Made by a program: the position numbers and the translations under genes. Source: Mycobacterium deserti (GTDB taxonomy: Bacteria; Actinomycetota; Actinomycetes; Mycobacteriales; Mycobacteriaceae). From it: a stretch of DNA of 64,000 nucleotides. The notes below the pieces were generated by a model that saw nothing but the letters and a program-made list of their open reading frames with translations, was not told the DNA's origin and searched no databases. Where the stretch lies: contig NZ_JAODWD010000003.1 in assembly GCF_025345615.1 (NCBI RefSeq), positions 62,001 to 126,000 on the forward strand. Reading direction: 5' to 3'. Positions 61,869-64,000 of this stretch are shown here, in pieces (within the stretch, counting starts at the first letter, position 1; every line of letters starts with the position of its first letter).

Positions 61869-62493
61869 ATGACCAACAACAACATCGACGCTCTCTCGGC
61901 GGGGCAGACTCGCCACCCAGCGCCCGACGGCGCTAAGCCTCGGAGGCTCGCGCGGCTAGCGGCCGGGGCAGTCTTAGCCGGCGCCATCGGACTCGGCGCG
62001 GGAGCCCTGACCCCAGCCGGAATCGCGAACGCCTACACGGGATCCTGCGCGGGCCCGGTCGGGGCCGGCCGGGGCCGGCAACATTTTGCAGGTGCGCGAA
62101 TTCTCGCTGCAGGACGTCGGCAACGGCAGTTCGCTGGCCATCGTCGAGGCTTATGCGGCCATGTCAGAAAGTGACGCGAGGTCCTACATCGACCGTCCCG
62201 GCAAGGAGGAGGCATCTTTGCGCCTGTGGGGCGACGACGCCGAATCCGACCAGCTTCTGGCGAATTTCAATCCGGAGCGGTACTGGGCCTCGCCGTCCGG
62301 CCTAGGAATGCGTGGTTCAGTGCAGCGCGAAAATTCCGCGCTGGACGAGGACCCCGGATTCTCCACCGAAGGTCGCGGTAGCACCAGCATCACGCCGCAA
62401 GCCGACGAGTTCTACGCGACAATCCGCCTGCCCGACTTCCGCAACGGATCGACGCATCACGTCGAAACCTGCCGCCTCGCCCTCGCTTCCTGA
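61869..62493 (+). pseudogene. Secreted-protein gene broken by a 10-bp tandem duplication
   Basis: The start at 61869 opens a protein with a signal peptide (RLARLAAGAVLAGAIGLGAG) that changes frame near 62080 and stops at 62174. From about 62080 to 62493 a second frame continues (NILQVREFSLQDVGNGS...). Removing one of two identical 10-bp units at 62060-62079 joins the two parts in frame, giving a protein of about 205 residues with signal peptide and one cysteine near the start of the mature part. So the gene is a single secreted-protein gene carrying a frameshift. No known domain is recognised. Ribosome site GAAGGAGC upstream. Confidence 0.72.
62060..62079. repeat. Perfect 10-bp tandem duplication causing a frameshift
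   Basis: The unit CGGGGCCGGC occurs twice in a row at 62060-62069 and 62070-62079. A 10-base insertion shifts the frame by one, and deleting one unit restores a continuous reading frame. GC-rich short tandem units of this kind are prone to replication slippage. Could also be a sequence error, though exact duplication of ten bases is an unusual error. Confidence 0.75.
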
Positions 62494-62597
62494 GTGGCGG
62501 CGGCCCTTCCGACTGACGACAGTGAAAATTCCGCTACTAGATAACCGCCACCAGCAAGCGCACGATGTCAGGTATCACGCTCACCGAGGAGACGACA

Positions 62598-63425
62598 ATG
62601 ACAAACCCATCACCAACCGTCGACGTCCAGGCGGTGGCGACCAAGCACCGCGCCATGTGGGCCACGGGTGACTATCCGAGACTTGCGGCGGAACTGGTTT
62701 CTCCGCTGGGCCCCGTGCTGGTAAACGCCACCGGCATCGCAAAGGGCGATCGAGTGCTGGACGTGGCGGCCGGCACCGGCAACGCGGCGATCCCCGCCGC
62801 GGAGACCGGAGCCAGCGTCGTCGCCAGCGACCTGTGCCCGGATCTGTTGGCGGCCGGCGCTCGATTGGCCGCCGATCGCGGCGTCGATCTCGAATGGCGC
62901 GAGGCCAACGCCCATGAATTGCCCTTCGGGGACAATGAATTCGATGTGGTGATGTCGTCTATCGGCGTGATGTTCGCGCCTTTTCACCAGCTCGCTGCCG
63001 ACGAGCTGGTGCGAGTCTGTAAGGCGGGCGGCAGGATCGGGCTGATCAGCTGGACACCGGAGGGTCACATCGGGAAGCTGTGGGCGGCGATGAAGCCGTA
63101 CGCTCCGCCACCTCCTGCCGGCGCGCAGCCCCCGCCGCTGTGGGGTCAAGAGGATCACGTCCGCTCACTGCTGGGCGACCGCGTCACCGACGTCGTCACC
63201 GAGCGAAGGATGCTGACGGTTGACCATTTCGCCGACGGCGCAGAGTTCCGGGACTACTTCAAGGCCACCTACGGGCCGACGATCGCCGTGTACCGCAACA
63301 TCGAGGGCGATCCGGACCGCGTAGCAGCGCTCGACGCGGAGATCGCCCGAGTGGGCGACAGCGTGCTGAGCGCGTCGTCGAGCATGGATTGGGAGTACCT
63401 GCTGCTGACCGCAGTCAAGGCCTGA
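62598..63425 (+). CDS. SAM-dependent methyltransferase
   Basis: 275-residue class I methyltransferase. The SAM-binding motif I reads VLDVAAGTGNAAIPAA near residues 54-69; VASDLCPDLLAAG is the acidic loop and ELPFGDNEFDVVMSSIGVMF motif II/III. Type resembles UbiE/COQ5 and mycobacterial small-molecule methyltransferases; substrate unknown. ATG at 62598 seven bases after GAGGAG. Stop lies 12 bases before the phosphotransferase gene. Confidence 0.87.
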   Translation: MTNPSPTVDVQAVATKHRAMWATGDYPRLAAELVSPLGPVLVNATGIAKGDRVLDVAAGTGNAAIPAAETGASVVASDLCPDLLAAGARLAADRGVDLEWREANAHELPFGDNEFDVVMSSIGVMFAPFHQLAADELVRVCKAGGRIGLISWTPEGHIGKLWAAMKPYAPPPPAGAQPPPLWGQEDHVRSLLGDRVTDVVTERRMLTVDHFADGAEFRDYFKATYGPTIAVYRNIEGDPDRVAALDAEIARVGDSVLSASSSMDWEYLLLTAVKA

Positions 63426-63437
63426 CACGATGGCTGC

Positions 63438-64000
63438 ATGCCCGACGCCGTGCATCAGCTCCCGACCCTGTCCCCAGACGATCAGGCCGCGGTGCAGCGC
63501 TGGCTGCAGCGAGAGGGCCTGGGATCGACCGTCACCGACGTCGAGCCGCTGACCGGGGGCACTCAGAACATCGTGGTGCGGCTGCGGGTCGACGGACGCC
63601 CGATGGTGTTGCGGCGGCCGCCCGTTCACCCGCGGGCGACGAGCGACAAGACGATGCTGCGCGAGATCGCGGCCCTGCGCACCCTCGCGGGCTCTTCGGT
63701 GCCGCACCCCGGGTTCATCGCCGGCTGCGACGACCTCAGCGTGCTGGGCGTGGTGTTCTACCTGATGGAGGAGGTCGACGGCTTCAACCCCGGTGACTCG
63801 ATGTCGCAGGCCTACGTGCGCGATCCGAACATGCGCCACCAGGTCGGCCTGTCGTACGCGGCGAGCCTGGCGCAGTTGGGCAACGCCGCGTGGGAGGGCA
63901 GTCCGCTCGCCGAACTCAAACGGCCGGGTTCCTTTCTCGAACGCCAGGTGCCGCAGTTCCTGCGGCTGCTCGAGAGCTACCGGCACGACAGATACGACCC
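63438..64000 (+). CDS. Phosphotransferase-family protein, C-terminus cut by window edge
   Basis: The 187 visible codons form the N-lobe of an APH-type kinase: LTGGTQNIVVRLRVDGRPMVLRRPP is the ATP-binding sheet, and VVFYLMEEVDGFNPGD the hinge region. The catalytic loop lies beyond the window. In mycobacteria such proteins occur alone or fused to acyl-CoA dehydrogenases (FadE36 region); which form this is cannot be told here. ATG at 63438 follows the methyltransferase by 12 bases, so the two are probably co-transcribed. Confidence 0.85.
   Translation, partial: MPDAVHQLPTLSPDDQAAVQRWLQREGLGSTVTDVEPLTGGTQNIVVRLRVDGRPMVLRRPPVHPRATSDKTMLREIAALRTLAGSSVPHPGFIAGCDDLSVLGVVFYLMEEVDGFNPGDSMSQAYVRDPNMRHQVGLSYAASLAQLGNAAWEGSPLAELKRPGSFLERQVPQFLRLLESYRHDRYD

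Noticed and set aside
1..64000. Search for tRNA, rRNA, CRISPR arrays, insertion sequences, integrases and phage genes
   Set aside because: No cloverleaf-like sequence, repeat array, transposase motif or long terminal inverted repeat was recognised by eye. Small RNAs cannot be excluded.

Overview
The window is high-GC actinobacterial DNA, most probably from an environmental Mycobacterium (Mycolicibacterium). Supporting signs are a mycofactocin-coupled SDR, two F420-type luciferase-like oxidoreductases, paired FadE subunits, many 4-base ATGA/GTGA overlaps, and a ligB-cstA gene pair that I recall being adjacent in M. tuberculosis (Rv3062-Rv3063). I see no tRNA, rRNA, transposase, phage gene or CRISPR array.

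Layout. (1) Positions 1-4900: a partial acyl-CoA dehydrogenase faces an SDR-thiolase-acyl-CoA dehydrogenase-GntR operon across a perfect 8-bp inverted repeat. (2) 4968-11828, minus strand: three crotonases followed by three acyl-CoA synthetases, nearly all overlapping. (3) 11904-15467: hotdog protein, second GntR regulator, crotonase, thiolase. (4) 15526-25202: a TetR regulator faces an SDR/DapA-like aldolase pair, followed by a crotonase-amidohydrolase-FadD-amidohydrolase-two-subunit FadE operon. (5) 25207-32466, minus strand: alpha/beta hydrolase, unknown protein, SCP-x-like thiolase, two SDRs, a DUF1214-like protein, a sulfotransferase and an NTF2-like protein. (6) 32613-53605: molybdopterin oxidoreductase, CaiB-type CoA-transferase, two aldehyde dehydrogenases, two P450s, a Rieske oxygenase operon, a Baeyer-Villiger-type flavin monooxygenase operon, an acyl-CoA carboxylase subunit and two F420-type enzymes. 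(7) 53602-64000: general genes (YbdD/CstA carbon-starvation transporter, LigB, YqeY-like, sulfite-oxidase-like protein, SDR, HxlR regulator, small secreted proteins, methyltransferase, partial phosphotransferase).

The main result is a 19-bp palindrome, consensus TACTGTAANNNTTACAGTA, that I find nine times, only in intergenic regions between 11.8 and 51.3 kb. Each copy lies upstream of one or two catabolic operons, and one lies upstream of the TetR gene. This implies that about 40 kb of dispersed operons form one regulon, probably ruled by that TetR protein. The encoded enzymes could hydroxylate a compound (P450, Rieske), oxidise alcohols and aldehydes, insert oxygen next to a carbonyl (BVMO), hydrolyse the ester, activate the acid with CoA, and shorten it by beta-oxidation and C-C cleavage. 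That fits a cyclic or polycyclic substrate such as a terpenoid or steroid-like compound, but the sequence does not identify the substrate.

Other notable points are a family of palindromic elements at the ends of convergent genes, a 10-bp tandem duplication that breaks a secreted-protein gene, and several enzymes lacking their family's usual catalytic residues (BVMO, isochorismatase-like, SCP-x-like thiolase, most crotonases).
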